Source: Gordius sp. MW1
Lineage: Eukaryota > Nematomorpha > Gordioida > Gordea > Gordiidae
Length of the DNA stretch: 64,000 nucleotides
NCBI GenBank assembly: GCA_964036665.1
Contig: OZ038526.1
Location: 18,972,001 to 19,036,000 of the forward strand
Reading direction: 5' to 3'
The notes under the pieces are model-generated. The model saw only the letters and a list, made by a program, of their open reading frames with translations, did not search any database and was not told the origin of the DNA. How positions within the stretch are numbered: the stretch's first letter is position 1; each line of letters opens with the position of its first letter. Below, one piece after another: positions 45,489-60,400 of the stretch. The translations under genes and the position numbers were made by a program.

Positions 45489-48400
45489 TTAGATCCTGTC
45501 ATGCAAATCGCAAACCAATTGACGCGGCTTGAAAGAATGTCCAACCGTGACACCTCGGAGGATTAACGTTTTAATGAATCGACTTTTTTGGGGATTTTTA
45601 AAGACGGACAAATACAACTCACCATCTAAAATTTTAAATTAAGGATTAAAATGTAAAAAAGGATTTAAAATTAGTTTAAAAAGCTGGTTTTTACCTAAGA
45701 AAAAGGGTGTAACTGCCTTTACGCCCGCGGCTCTGAGGCTCAACCAATGGTCAAATCCCATGATACCTGGAGATATTAAAAGTTAATCGGTAAGGTGGCT
45801 TTCCCACCAGTTTGTACATTTATTATACAAATAAAAATTGTGAGATGGATCCATAACCTAAAATCTGTGTACAAATAAATACCTTTGTAGTGATATATGT
45901 TGAGCATGTTATCCGTTCTGGCCACAACTATGTAAGTGTCCGGGAAATTACCGAGTGAAAAATGGGCGAGAGCTACGACGTTAGCTTCGGGGAAGGTTTG
46001 CACCTTTTCAAACATTCTAACGTAAAAATATCGTTAATATACCTCGTGGTTGAAACAAACATTTTTAAACGAAATATTTAATAGGAACTCACCCGTTGAC
46101 CTCGCCTTCCTCATTATCTTCTGCTTTGTCTCCATAATTACCACTTTCTACGAAATCGTATATTTCAATGTCTATTTCGGGTTGCGTTTCTGTCGGTTTT
46201 ATGCCTCGTTCCGAAGCCACTACCAAACGGGTTCGGACGGGTTTATACTCTGAAAATCCAGCTCGATAAATATCTTTTCTATGTTGAGTCATTGTTGTCG
46301 GAGGTAATATGATATCTACGTCCCGTATTCCGTAGGATAGCATGAATTGTCTGATTCTGGGACCGCTTATTTCTACCTTTTCTTCCGTTTTCTCCGACAA
46401 AGCCTTGAGGGTAAACCCGTACACGAATGCTTTAGGTGATAAAGTAGACGTGCGGGTGGTGCTCCAGGCTAATAGCATAGCCTGGGAATCGGGCAATCTT
46501 TTCGCGCTGGAAGTTAGGGTAAATAATTTGAAGTTGGACACGTCGTTTTTATTCGTCGGCGCCATTTTGATTTTGGGTGCTTTTATTTTTTGGTCCTTGG
46601 CTGCTGGATTATCGCTCGTTAGCGAATAGCCGCCTTTGTATGAAGATTGGCTAGACGAAGAGGATAGCTGAGGCTTTAAGGTGTGAACTAGTTTTTGTTC
46701 GAAAGAATCTATGTTAAACCGATAGATTTTGATAGAATGACCTCCATCATCTTCTTGCAAGGTCACGGTAAAGGTTCCACGATCCAAATTACTTTCTCCT
46801 AAAATTTCTTTTTCGTTCAAGCTACTGGTGTCCGAACGCGTGAATGGGCTACCTGTTTCTATCGATATCTTCAAGGTTCCATCCACATTGGTCACGTGAA
46901 TCAAAGACAGTACCTTTACGTTCGTTATTTCGGTATCCCTTTGTTTTAGTTTAAATCGAGCCCCTTCGGACTTCAAAGTGTAAACAACCAAAGGTCCACA
47001 TCCCAATTGAGCTAGGTATGGTTTGATCTTCAACAGGACTAGTGATTCGTTAATTTTCTTAACCTTACGAAGATTGAAAGAGAACCAATTCAAGTGACTA
47101 CTCGTACTGGTCAAGTTAACTATTGATCTGAGCTCCAGCAAAGCGTTGTGGTCTGAGTGCAAAACGTCGTACATGGCAATTTCATAGACAAAATTTTCGC
47201 CATTCATGCTATTTAGAGCACAATAATCGTTAGCCGTAAAATCGCCACCATTTTGCAAAGTTCTGGCCAGAGGCGTAGTCTTGATTGCGTTAAAAACTTC
47301 GAGCTTTTGATCATCTGCAGCAGGGGAGGGGGGTAAAATTTGAAAATTGGTAGCGCTCGAAGTATCCAACTTGTGGGCCACTTTGAAATGGGATAAATAA
47401 AAAATAGCATCTTCGCAAATGCTTTCGAGTAAGGTCATGCGGCGACATTGGTCATCTTGTATGCCCACATTTTTGGCTACGTTGAGTTTGGCAAAGTTTT
47501 TGTATTCCTCTAAAGCTTCCACAAATTCCTTTATAATATTAAAAAAAATATTTTATTGTTCATAAGAAGTACTCCAAAAGGATTTTAAAAATTTATTTGG
47601 AATTTGGTCCACTTATAGTCTGTTTATTAACCGCACTACATGCATTTAACAATACTTAAAATAATATCTTTGATTTTAAAGAATTTTATACATTCTACTT
47701 ATATTCTGTTTTACACTTCCAAAAATTGGTGCTGTCTATTTCCATATATGTTCATATAATATTTTTGCAACTCTACAAAATGCTAACACTTTTTATAAAG
47801 TTTCATAACTTTTTACAAGATGTTTAAAAACTTTGTTTAAAATATTATTAGCTATTTATTGACTACAATTAACTTAAAGATCATTAGAGAAAAATAAAGT
47901 ACCGTGATGGAAAAGCTATTGACATGGCCTGTAGTTTCGAAATTTTTGTAAAAACGAGTTGTGTTATTGAATGTTAAGGCAGCCAATTTAATTCCTAACG
48001 TATGATCGGGGCTTGAAGCTATTTCCGCCGGCAATGCGTATTTTGTAATGGCAATCGCGCGGTTCAAAATGTCTTCAAGATCGACTCCTAAAACTTTATT
48101 TCCGGGCGTCAGACTGAAAGCCTCGTTTGACAAAAATTTGAGGGCGGATTTAAAACATTTTTTGCCTTGGATGTTTTGTACGTCCGAACTAGTTAGGTAA
48201 AAAACAGCTGTTTTGATATTGGTTATATCGTTGACCAATCCATCGACGTTTAAGTCCGCATCGAATTGCAATGCATTCGACATTGAGAGTGACTTTATCC
48301 TACCCATACTAAAATTCGTGGGTTCACTGGAGTACCAAGCGTTTTTAGAAGCTTGTACTAGGTAGATATCGTTTATGGCAACTTCGGAGCCATGTAAGCC

Positions 48401-51400
48401 CGTGCCCAAAGTCAGCTTATCGAATCGAACCCGATGAGGAAATCTTAACGTATTAGTTGATCGCGGGTAGTTACCGTTGGATTCTCGAGCGGGAGCAGTC
48501 AAAATGGTACTGGAATTGAATGTTTCGTCGTTGAATGTACCCTTAAGTACGACTTTGGAATGGATCAAAAGGTTAGTTTCGAAAATCACCTCTCCCGTAA
48601 TAACAGCTGGACGATCGGTGTATAATAAGGCGGGAAGGAGATGATTTAGATCTTTGCCCCCAAAACGGTTAACTTTCAAACCCGATTCAAACAGCTCGCC
48701 TTGCCCCGCCATTTTTGCCACGTGTACATCCGTCCTCTCAGTGTCGAGTATTAAATTTCCTCTTACTCGAACTGGTCCGGAAATATATAAATTGCGATTC
48801 GATTCAGCCCCGTCGCAAGGTACCATATGATTAACGAATTGCGAGAAACCGCGTTCGTTAACCAACACCTTTTCATCGATCTCGAGGTCGCTTTCAAACT
48901 TGATACCTTCGCTACCATCGCGACGCTGTTGGGGTGCAAATGTTTTTTGTCCCCTCACGGCGATGGGAATGTGTTGTGAAGTCCCATCTATTGTTGGAGA
49001 CAAGATGGCGCCCGAAATGAAGTTGGAAACATCGAGATCGTTGAGGCTTGATCGGATGGGCAAAATTAAGTTACGTCTCACCGACACGTCCGATTTAAAG
49101 ATAAGGAGGTTGGCTCTGTCGAAAGGTCCTACATCTAAGCCAGAAGATTGAAAAACGTCTCCAAAGCGGTGCCCGTTGATGCTCGCCTCTCCCACCTCTG
49201 CGTTCGAGTCCATTTTTGATGCTCTAACATTTCCCTCCACTACTACCATTTTGGTAAATATCAAGTCGTCTAAAACTCTCATATCCCCGCTCTCATGATA
49301 CTGGCCACTCTGAAAGACTTTGTCGGCTCCCCCTCGACCCGTATGTAAATATCCAGTTGGAAAGTCGATTTCTCCGTTAATTTTTGCGATAATTATTGGG
49401 CCTCGAGTTATGCTGAAACCATTGGCAAATATTTTATCGCCTTCGATTAGTTGCTTACCCTGAGGAGTGCTAGCCCTAGCATAGATACCTCCATCTAACG
49501 CACCGAACCTAATATCGTTAATGGTTGATGCTTGGGGTGAGGGTAACTTAAGGTGGCCGAAGATCAACTGATCGGAGAAGGTTTGAGGTCCATTAAGCAT
49601 AACAGTACTTCCGGGCTGTCCAGCGGTTAAGTTTATGGAATCGGCAAATATGGCGGCCATCGCCAAGCCGTTCACTTTATGAGCCGTTACGCGACCTTTG
49701 TTACTCACCTGGACCGGGCTATTAAAAGTTACACCGGCCCCGTAATTGAATGTTTGATCGGAGTCGAGTGTAAGGACGTGTTCTGACAGAGTTTCAAAGC
49801 TCAGAGAGTTGACGGTGCGGGAATTCAAGTTTTTTAGCACCGTCATCTCGCCAATAACGATTTGATTGTGGTGTTTCAGTGAGTATACCTGATCGGTACT
49901 TAGGGTGAGTCTACCGTCAAGGCATAGAGATAAGTTGAGGTCTCTATTGTAACTACCGTCCACGTAACAGTCTCCCACCACTAAGAGTTTGTGCTCAACC
50001 CTCAATTCTTCCTCTCCTTCTATAGTTTTATTCCCGTATATTGTTAGGGATTCCGGACTGCTACCGTAAAGCAAAGTGGAGGTTGGATCTATTTGGTCAT
50101 TGATTAAACCGGAAACTGTCACGTTCGACCGAAAAATGGTAACGTCGCTGTTAAAAATAAGCGTTGGTCCGGTCACCATTTGATCGCGGGAAAGGGTTAT
50201 GCGTTGTGTTAAAAAGCGTTGCCATTCCACTTCGTTTAAGCGACCGGCGACGTTTAAAGCGTCAACAAAATGCACTGCACCCGACACTCGGACATCAGAA
50301 ATTGCGGTGTAAGGCTCTGTGCTGCGTTTAAGCCAGTAATCTTTTGTCAAGTCGTACCCGTTCACACGTCCATTGCCCACGGTCAAAGGTCTCTCCAAGG
50401 TTACATGACCTTGGAATGTTTTAGCGCCGGTGAGTGCGATTTGGACGCCCTCTTGAGTGAGGTGAGATTTGTTCAAGACACTTTCGAAATGGCGATCGAG
50501 GTGAACCCCGTTTAAGTTATCCGTCAAACGTACCATTCCCTTGAAAGTAATACCGCGTTCAAATTCCAAATCCGCTTCCCATTCCTTGTCGTTGGAGGGA
50601 CCGGTAATCACACTTCGCAGCTGTTCGGCGGAGGTACCGTCGATCAAATTTCCGGGGGAAGCTAAACTCAAACCGGATGTAAAGATGACTGGTCGTTCAA
50701 ATGTCTTTCCCGCTTCGATAGTTATAGTGCTCCCATCGTTAAGAATCCACTTTTCAGAATTTTGACGCGAAAAGCCCAGAAGTTTTCCTTGATCCTTTAA
50801 TTCCATGGGTCCGTGGAAAGTTGAATCTCGTTCGAAAGTTATTGGAACTATAAGAAAGATTTAGCATTTAGATATTGAAAAAAATGATGCCTATATATAT
50901 ATAAATAATTAGTATACAGAGTAATCTAAATTAAATTAGGCTTTTTATATTATACCTTATGCTTAAATAAGTTAATTAATAAAATATTGCTTCAAACTAT
51001 TATAATAAAAGCACAATTTGAAATGAATCATATGATTAAGTATATCCATTTAGCATTCTTAATGCAGTAAAAAGATCTATTTGACCTGCCGCTGTTTATA
51101 AATGACAATTTCGAGATCCAATGTAATCTTAATTTTATTTTACCATCATTTACATAGTGTTGTGAATGAACGCGTTCAAATTTTTTGAAAAATTGATCGG
51201 TGTTCCTTTTTTTGGGGGTGAACTTTGATAAACGCGTTCCTTTTTTTAATGAACGCGTTTGAATTTAACGTTCGTTCAATTTTAAAAATCCTTATTTATT
51301 TTTATTTATTTGAAAAGTAATGTTAATCCGAATTTTGTAACAAAAATGTCTTATATTTTTTAATCAGCTGTTTTGCCTTTATTTATTAACTATTCCGAAA

Positions 51401-54400
51401 TACTTTTAACATACCATAACGTGAAGATAAGATTAAAGTTTATTAATTTGATATTATTAATTTCATTTTAATTTATAGGTTAATATGAACAATTATATTA
51501 TCAAATCGTCGTCATCTTCAGATTCTGAATACTAAAAATCAGCAGATGAATTGATATTGCCATGGCCAAAATATGATAAATATTTTTCACTCATAAGGAC
51601 CGAATTCAATACTTACTAAATGTAAAAAAGAATAAACTTTTAGTGTTATTGAAAAAAGGGTTTTGAAACCCCTAGAATTGATAATGAAAGAACTGTCGAT
51701 TCCTAAATATCGTTTTTTTGACGAGGAAATAGAGGGCGGATTGGAGGATGATATCTTATCGCAATTTTTTGAAGCGAGGGACAAAACATTAAATGCTTTT
51801 ATTAATTTTCCTGCTTTCAAAGATTTGTTTAGTACAATATTCCAATCCCCTCATCTGCCCCTGTGGAGCGGGTTTTAGTATAGCTAATGCTGTATTAACT
51901 GCCAAAAGTTCCTGCTTGTAGAAATTTTATAAATAAAAAATCTTTATATTCACTCTATTATATTATATTTATAATTATATTATCGAAATAAAACTATTAT
52001 TTTTTATCATGGCTAATATATTGTGTTAAAAAATATAAGACATTTATTTATATTAAATTTAAAAAAACTTATCATAAAAATTTTTAACGAACGTGAACGC
52101 GTTTCTTTTTTTGAAAACGAACGTGAACGCGTGATTTTACAAATGTTTACAGCACTACATTTACACTATAAATTCTTTTGTTTAATTAATATAATTAGCT
52201 CATAATTTATTAGTTATAATTATTTTAAAGTTGTTTTTAAAGTCAATTAAATACTTGAAAACTTTTGGATGCCCTGGGTCACCAAATAATCGCTGAAATT
52301 AAATTTATTGAATGATTTTTCCACTCTTAAATTTCCTTGTATATTGACCGCACCATTAAGAGTGACGCGTGGCCAATTTATCGTCTGTGCTTCACCAGCA
52401 TCTATCCTTATGGAGTGTTCAATAATTCCCGTTATATTTTTGCCATTTAGCATCCCCAACACATTTATCGGTTTTCTGAAGGTCGTACTTTGGGTTAATT
52501 GTTTAATTCCTATTGATTAATTAACCATAAAACAAATATTATATATAATATTATATTTTAATTGCTATAGTATTTGGCTAGACTTTGAATTGAATTGTAA
52601 AGCTATTTTGATAGATGTACTCAATTTAATAAACAAATGTTTATATTCAAGACATAAATGTAGTTTATTTAATTATTCAAAAATAATTGTACTTCTTCAG
52701 CTTACATATAAATCCATATTTAAGTGGATGATTCTAATGTGGAGAAAAAGCTAATTCAAAAATGTCTATAATCAATCAAATACATTTTATATCAAATTTT
52801 AGGCAATTCTTTTTTCAGTTATAAACTAAAATTCGTTAATTTTGTTTGCCGTTTAATCAGTATAATACTAATGGATCAACTTATAGCTTGATAAAAAACG
52901 AGAAATCAAATCTATGAGTAAACTCGATAGACTATTTTTGTAGTCTAAAAATTAATTTCTCATTAATAAAAGAAAACTATTTTAAAGTCATTTTAAATGA
53001 TCATTGCGTTTCGAATGCATTTTTGTGTCCAAAGTTACTAACACATTAGAATTTAGAAGTTATAATATATTTTTAAGGAGTTAAAAATTTTTAAAAGTTT
53101 ACCTTTTAAATATTGATCTTGATCTAACAAAAATAACGTATCTAAAAATTCCACAAATTTTGCTCCACTAATTATCCCTCTCTGAACGATTATTTCACCC
53201 GTTACATCCAACCTTTCGAACGATATCGTCCCTACAAATTAACCAAAAATATTTTTAATTGCTAAAGAAAATTATACCTCAGATTTGAGCCCTAAATTTA
53301 ACAATAAATTACAAATAATTTCTAGCTACAACTGATTCGACCCATAAAACTTTAAATAATTTTTATAAAGGTTGTAATCCAAGAATATAAGGAATCATAC
53401 AAAAATCATGAATTTTAAAGTCCCCCAAATTGCTATTTGTAACCTGACCCTTGGTGTATGTTATAATATAACCATACATACACTGCTCGGTATCATTTCA
53501 AAATGTCACAGTCCAAAATGCAACTAAGCCACTGAATCTCACGATCGTGAGATTCGCAATTACTCATTGCGCAAGCGCATAATTTCCATTGGATAGTGTT
53601 TTAGGTCAGCGTTTTAGATTAGGGTTTGGGTTAGGTTTAGATGAACATCAAATTCCCTCCCCATTTGAGATTTAATTTTTCGTGATATTCAGTGTGGCAT
53701 TTCGGACTGTGACATTTTGAACCCAATTCACACTGCTCATGTCAAATGTTTCATATAGTAAAATGTGTACCATTAAATTCAGTATTTCAAATTTGGCAAA
53801 CTCTCATAACTTTCTGCCACTATACCCCGGTGTTAAAACACAGCAGATGTCATTAAATTGCTTTGACATCACATCATCACAGTATTTTAATTTTGTAAAT
53901 GATATTTATTTTGTATTGATGTTTTAATGTTTAACTCGTTTAATATTTTTATTACGTTTTAAAAACACTTTAATCAACCAAATTTAATATAATCTATATG
54001 TCCTTCCCTTATTTGTGCACTTTTCAAAATGGCGACAAAATGGTACATTTATATAAAGTTGATGAGCAGTCTGTCTAGTGTTTGGTTTATAAACGCAAAA
54101 AACAGCATTTTTGCAAGGATATACTCATTTTAAACCCGAAACTCATGAAAATACTATGAAATTTGTTGAGAAATATTAACTATTTTCTTTAAAAGCCTGG
54201 TTGAGGTCCAAAAATTGTGACAATTCAATTCCATTTATACCGTTGTCCACTTGCAAATTGGGAGAAACATTTACATCTAAAGATTTGATAAAAAAAATTT
54301 AATATATAAGCAAATTTTTATAAATAAACAAATTTAAATAAATAAACAAATATCTAATACCGGATGAAACTATTATAGGAATTGAGATTTCTTGTACGGT

Positions 54401-57400
54401 ATTAGTTGTAAGAGCGTCTTTAGATAGGTGGACTCCATTTATATTTTGGCTATGTAAGTCACCCAAAATGTTTAATTCATTCTGAAAAATGATTTCCGAA
54501 TCGATCACGTGCGTTTCATTATGGTTCAGAGCTGCCTTGATTGAACTTAAATTCGTTTTTGAAATAATAATTATATTATAAATTAAGTTTTAAGATTTAT
54601 TTTCCAAAAACAATAAGAAAACCAAAGTAGTTATAAAATACATAAAAAAATCTAAACAAATGATTAAATAATAATCATCTTTTCTTATTTAAACAATCGT
54701 TTTATATGTAAAAAGCAAGTCCACGTAATTTTGTTTTATATATTTGTTTATTATTTAATTTTAATTTAATAATAAATTCTTTTGAAATCATGACAATTGA
54801 AAATCGTTTGCGTTTCTTGGGTGCAATTTTATGATGAGTAAAACTTTCAAAGCGGATTAAGAATTTGTGTCCAGTTAATTATTAAATGTTCTATTTATAT
54901 TTATGATATTCTTCAATTAATATTCCTATGTAATGTCCTTAATATATTTTATTCGTTGAGAAAATTATTTGTTAAATTCCGTTTTGCATAATAATGCCTT
55001 CATTCAGGTGTCTAAATTTCGCATGGCATAAATATTAAAAGATCAAAATTAACAAAATTTGAAAAAATCAAAAGCTTTTTTATCCAAACTTTTATGGCGT
55101 CAAACACATCGTATTTTTTAAGTTAACAATCATGTTAAAAAAGTGTTTAGTTCTTTAATTTATAAGTCATAACAGCATAATTTAATTAAAAATATTTCTA
55201 CCAACATAAAATTAATAAGCAAACTGGGTATGGATTATGATTAATTATAAATCAATGTCACATATTTAAGAAATATTTTTCCTAATAAAATTAAAGTAAA
55301 GTGAATAAAACCTAAGAATTAAAAATGTTCGAATGAATACAAACTTTTAGACTTGTGGTAAAAACAATAAATAATAGACTGGTATGTAGCTTTGAAGAAC
55401 TTGGATGTGCAATAAGATAACCAAATAGTAGCAAAAATTAAAGTAGATGTAAAATGTTTGGCATTATTTTGAAATATACAAACTTTCGCTCATTTAAATA
55501 CTTGCATAACTGTTCAAACCATCCCTTTTAAATGCAATGTTTAGACTTTTTTAATTTTAATTATTAAATTTTGAGCATATCGTTAAAATCGTTTGTATAA
55601 TAACAAACTAGACTTCACATGTATATAATTATAAACCTATCGAGTTCTTGCAAATCTATCCCATTCACCGTTTTTATATCGACTGACGCCCCCTCGCTCA
55701 AATCCAAGATGGCGTCATTTCCTTCCATCCTAATTTCCGCGGATGAATTTAATTTTAAAATGGCGCCCGAATCGAAGGTCACTGAACTGTCACTACCCCT
55801 TACGACATAGGGTAAATTACTCCTCGCGAAATGTAGGGATTCGCCCGATCGCTTCAAACACGCGCGGGCAGAATTTATGAGGGCCGAGTCAAAGCGAGGA
55901 ATTCCGAATACCTTTCGGTACGATTCGGTTTGCTCGGGTTTGGTTATTTTTTCAACGAGTTGTAAACTTCCTCGAACTCGAATTGTATCATCGGGCGGAC
56001 CGGCCGTTTTGATGGAACCTTTAACCGCCACGTGACCTAGGAAGTTTTTATTGGCTAGCCGGACAACGTCAGCTGATTTAACTCCGATCGAGGAGCCGTA
56101 AGGGTTAGACGGCCGGCTTTTTTCCACCTTTTTGTATATATCTTTTAAGGCGTATTCTAATCCACCAATCGCCTTCTCTAATCTAAAGCCATATAATGGG
56201 TTTTTATTATTGCTATGAGTGTAGCCAGGATTGGATTTAGAGGGGGGCAATAATGATTTAGGGAGGGGCAAAATGAGCCATACTTAAATTAAATTAAAAT
56301 TTGGCGAATTTTTGAATTTAGAGGGGGGCAGCTGCCCCTACCTGCCACCCCCTGCTACGCCTATGATGTTTGCTAACATTTTTAGAAAGGGTGGGGGGGG
56401 GGTGGAAGTTGAATTTTATAGCCTTACAAATTATTACAAAAAGAGGGAAACAAATTTTTTTGTTATCCCATGAAAATCGTAAATATTTTTTTATACAACA
56501 GAATATCAGCTTACCATTTGTAAATAGAATTCACTAGGAATATCTGAATGTTTTCCCTCTATTTATAATACTCAAATTTTTTATTTATTTCATTCATCTC
56601 ACAAAACATCTATTTTGCAAGTAATAAATAATTATAGAACTAAATTATTAAGCGAGGCAATGGTAATCAAGAGTCGGGGTTTCTTTTATTTGGGGAGGGA
56701 AAAATTTACCCCCCCCCCCCTCCCGAGTTTGCCAAAATACCTCCCAAAATAACCCTTAAAAAACCGTTATTAAACTTCAATCGCATCATTGAAGATGTGA
56801 TTGGTCAATTTAAATCATATGATCGAGCTCACGTAGCAAGTCCGGAATCCATTTTTTCGAGCAGAGCCATTATTTTTAAATTTTCCGCCGAAACGGGGTC
56901 TATCGAGGGTTTGATTTGTATTTTCAAGGTGAAAATGTTAAGCGACTTGGTAGAACAACCGTCGATGTTGGAGAAAACATCCATGGAACACGTGCAATTT
57001 ATGAAATCCCCTGTTTTGCCTTTAATAACGCTGCCCAATTCCGACGAAACGTAAGAGCCCTTCGTTTCAACCACTAAGTAGATCTAGGGTTAAAAAAAGA
57101 TTAGAAAAAACATCGCACAGTTAACGTAGCGCCAGGATTGAAACTTGAGGGGGTGGGGCCATAATGCCTTAAGGAGGGGCAAAATGAAAATATCTTGAGA
57201 TTTAAGCCAAAAATATATCGGATTTTGTAAAACTTCTAGATTTAGAGGGACTCCCCGTCTACCCCCATGTTATAATCATAGACTAAATAGACTGCTCATC
57301 AACGCACAAAATGTATATTCTTTTTCCACCATTTTATTATTAACGTGGTAAAGTGGTAATTATATAGATATTAGTAGTTTTTGTAAATTAGATAATCTTA

Positions 57401-60400
57401 TGAAGGTAATTAAAAAAATATTAAATTAAGTAGATATTAAAAACAGCATTCTAAAATAAATATCATTTACACAAAACATAAAAATTAAATACGTAAAAAC
57501 TGTGATGAAAGTTTGTTTAATAATATAGCGCCATCTATATTTTGTATAATATTAATTTATTAAAGTTCGTTCAAATTTATAAACTAGTGAGGAAGATAAA
57601 TTCACGGTTATAGCGCATAATGACATGGTTAAAATACAGTAGTTGTTATCTTCAAAATGGACGAAAATTTGACACACAATTTAAAATATGGAACATATGG
57701 CAATGTATCTAGTCTAAACTAGCACACTTTATGAAACTCTCACTTTATCCTTAATGAGCTGAGCGTTTATTCTAAGCGCGCTAAAATCCTTATCGCCCCC
57801 CACAGCTCTCGAGCTAAGTAATTCGGTGAAATCGAAGGTGCCAGCCACATTAGGTGGTCCTCCAAGCCCGAGGCCGAATGTTGGGCCCGAAGATTTCCGG
57901 ATTCTTTCAAAAAGCAACCGAACGATCTGGCCGGTATGGACCGTACCGGTTTGTACTGATCCAATTTGCCCGGTTCGATGTTGAAGTGAAATTAGTAATT
58001 CTTCGCCACGATACTCAGAGGCAGCCGGGTTGGGTACTAGAGCCAAATATTGCTCGATGCCTTTGCTTTGTGCCGGCCAAACCGTGGCCAGAGCGAATTT
58101 ATGATCGAGCCATCTAAGAAGCAATTAATAGTGGTAAAGGCACAAAGTTGTTTTTAATATATTGAGGGGGCATATGGAAAAGCGTTAAATTAGCAGGATT
58201 TCTCATCGAGATCAATATAGACCTCCATTAAACATAAAACGGATCCACATCATAAATATCATTAGAATGAGTGCAGTTAATGAGAAACTTTTTATTATTG
58301 ACGTAAGGCGCGTAGCCAGGATTTTCTCGAGGGGGGGGGGTGAAAGCTGGCAAAAATTTTCTTTTACATTTTATTTGTAATTAAAATTAAAAATTAAACA
58401 ACCAAAAAGTCGGGCTCGCTGCTGGGCACACTCGGCTAAGGGGTTGGGCAGGCTAATGTTCTAAATTGAGATTTTCAAGTAGGCCTGGGCGGTCACCATA
58501 GTGAGATTTTTTATATAGTTTACTATTTTTTTGTCACTTTCTATTTATAAAAATCAAGTGTTAGATCAAATTTTTTTGAAAATAAGACAAAATTAATTCT
58601 TGAAATTTAAAATCGTGTTTTGGGCCCCGCTGCGGACAGCATTAGTGAATTGGTCAATTAAAGGGTTTTGGCTAGCCTTGGCAGGCAATTTAGTTATCAA
58701 ACCGTGATGAGTTCTAGCAGAAAATTTATAACAAATATGATAAATGATAAAAGTATTAAATATATATATAGAATGAGGAACATTATAATAATCGCTTAGT
58801 CATCTACTTCCTGGGGCTGTCTGTTTGAACATTAGCAATTTTTACAATCATATTCGGAAAATTTACAATGCATTTTGTCAAAAATTAAATCAAAAGAATT
58901 TAATGTATATATTATGTTTCTAGGTTTTTATAAGTGTCTTAATGTCTTTGATGTAACTAAACTATAATATTTTAACCCATTTGATTTAGTTATTAATCAA
59001 AAAACTTTTTAAATTTTTGCCGGGGGGGGGAATTTCCCGTTTTCCCCACCCTCATTTACTCCACTGACGTAAAGTATAAAATTATAAAATTCACAATAGT
59101 TTGTTTTAGATATATTTCACTTAAAAAGGTAAAAGGAGTGTTGACTCATTTAATTATAAAATTACTATCATTTAAATTAAATAGCGAAGTACAATTATAG
59201 AGCTTTATCTCTTGACGAATCTAATATATAGTTTTTATTAATCTTATTATCTATTAGTTTATTGTATGTTTTAATCTTATCATTTTAGCCAATCAAAGTC
59301 TAATAATTAAAATAATAATCAGATGCTCACAAATTATGCATTCATGAAAGGTGCAAATCAAAAATCAAAAGAAGACGAAGATCAACGTTATAATAAAGGA
59401 TCACTCTAAAAATGGTAATAAGGGTTATAAATTTGGTGTTTCAATTATAAAGGGCAAATGAATAATTTTATAGCAATTTACTTTATAAGCGTATAAAAAA
59501 ATCTGTAAAAAATTAAAACCTGTATAAGTAATTATTTCCCGATTGGTCTTTGATAATTATGAAAGAGGAGCCATCTTCACTTTCAGTATCCGTCGCTATT
59601 TCGTAAACATCCGTCGGTTTCTCCACGCATAAATGCTGAAACAAAGTCAGCCGGGACGTAGTTCCTTTATTTTCCAATTCCAGTATAGAGGCGAGATAAG
59701 ATGGCGACCCTTCTTCGACATTGGGAGACATTCCAAATGTTGTGGTAGCCAATCGCTGGATGACGAAAGCGAAAACACGTGTTTTTTGCCCGAATATCCG
59801 AAGTGCCAACACCTGACAGTGTAGGGTTGTAGTGGAACAAAACGATAATTTTGCAGCACATTAATATAATTCTGGGTTTAAAATGTTGGCTAAGGGTTTG
59901 AATTAGATAATTAGATAATTTGCAAAAGCCATTATTTCAAGCGTAATTAGGATTTTAATTTCACAAATTTTGCTATAAAATAAAAAAATTGGGCATTTTA
60001 ATATTGTAATAACTTGAATTTAATCAAAGACCACAATGAGCTTGCTGTCAGTGTCTAAAATTATTAATAAAATCTCAAGCAAGTAATGCTTAAAAATTTA
60101 TTTAAGAGGCAGCTCTTTCCCAGTCGCTTGTTAGAAATTACTTTAGTATGTTTATTTTATTAAATTTTAACTAATTATACTCTAAAATTATTTCTCCCGT
60201 CATATTTTATATTTTAATTGGACCAGGTGGACCCTGCAAAATGCAAGCTTCGCAAAAGTAAAAAGTCATGATAAATGCTCCGCCCACCGCCTCCATACCT
60301 CAGTTCCCGCCAAATCCTGGCGCGGACGAGTAGGAAGCACGTAATTGATCACGATTGGCCCGAAATCGTCGGTCACGTGATTCCATTTCAGTACGGTCAC

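Noticed and set aside
46342..46629. Plus-strand open frame of 95 codons with a hydrophobic end
   Set aside because: Antisense shadow of exon 12; hydrophobicity comes from the complementary codons.
48900..50765. Three plus-strand open frames of 74-83 codons
   Set aside because: Antisense shadows of exon 11 of the giant gene.
59647..59861. Alternative minus-strand frames overlapping exon 3 of the giant gene
   Set aside because: Only the frame beginning VLALRIF joins both neighbouring exons in phase and shows the EAR-like pattern.
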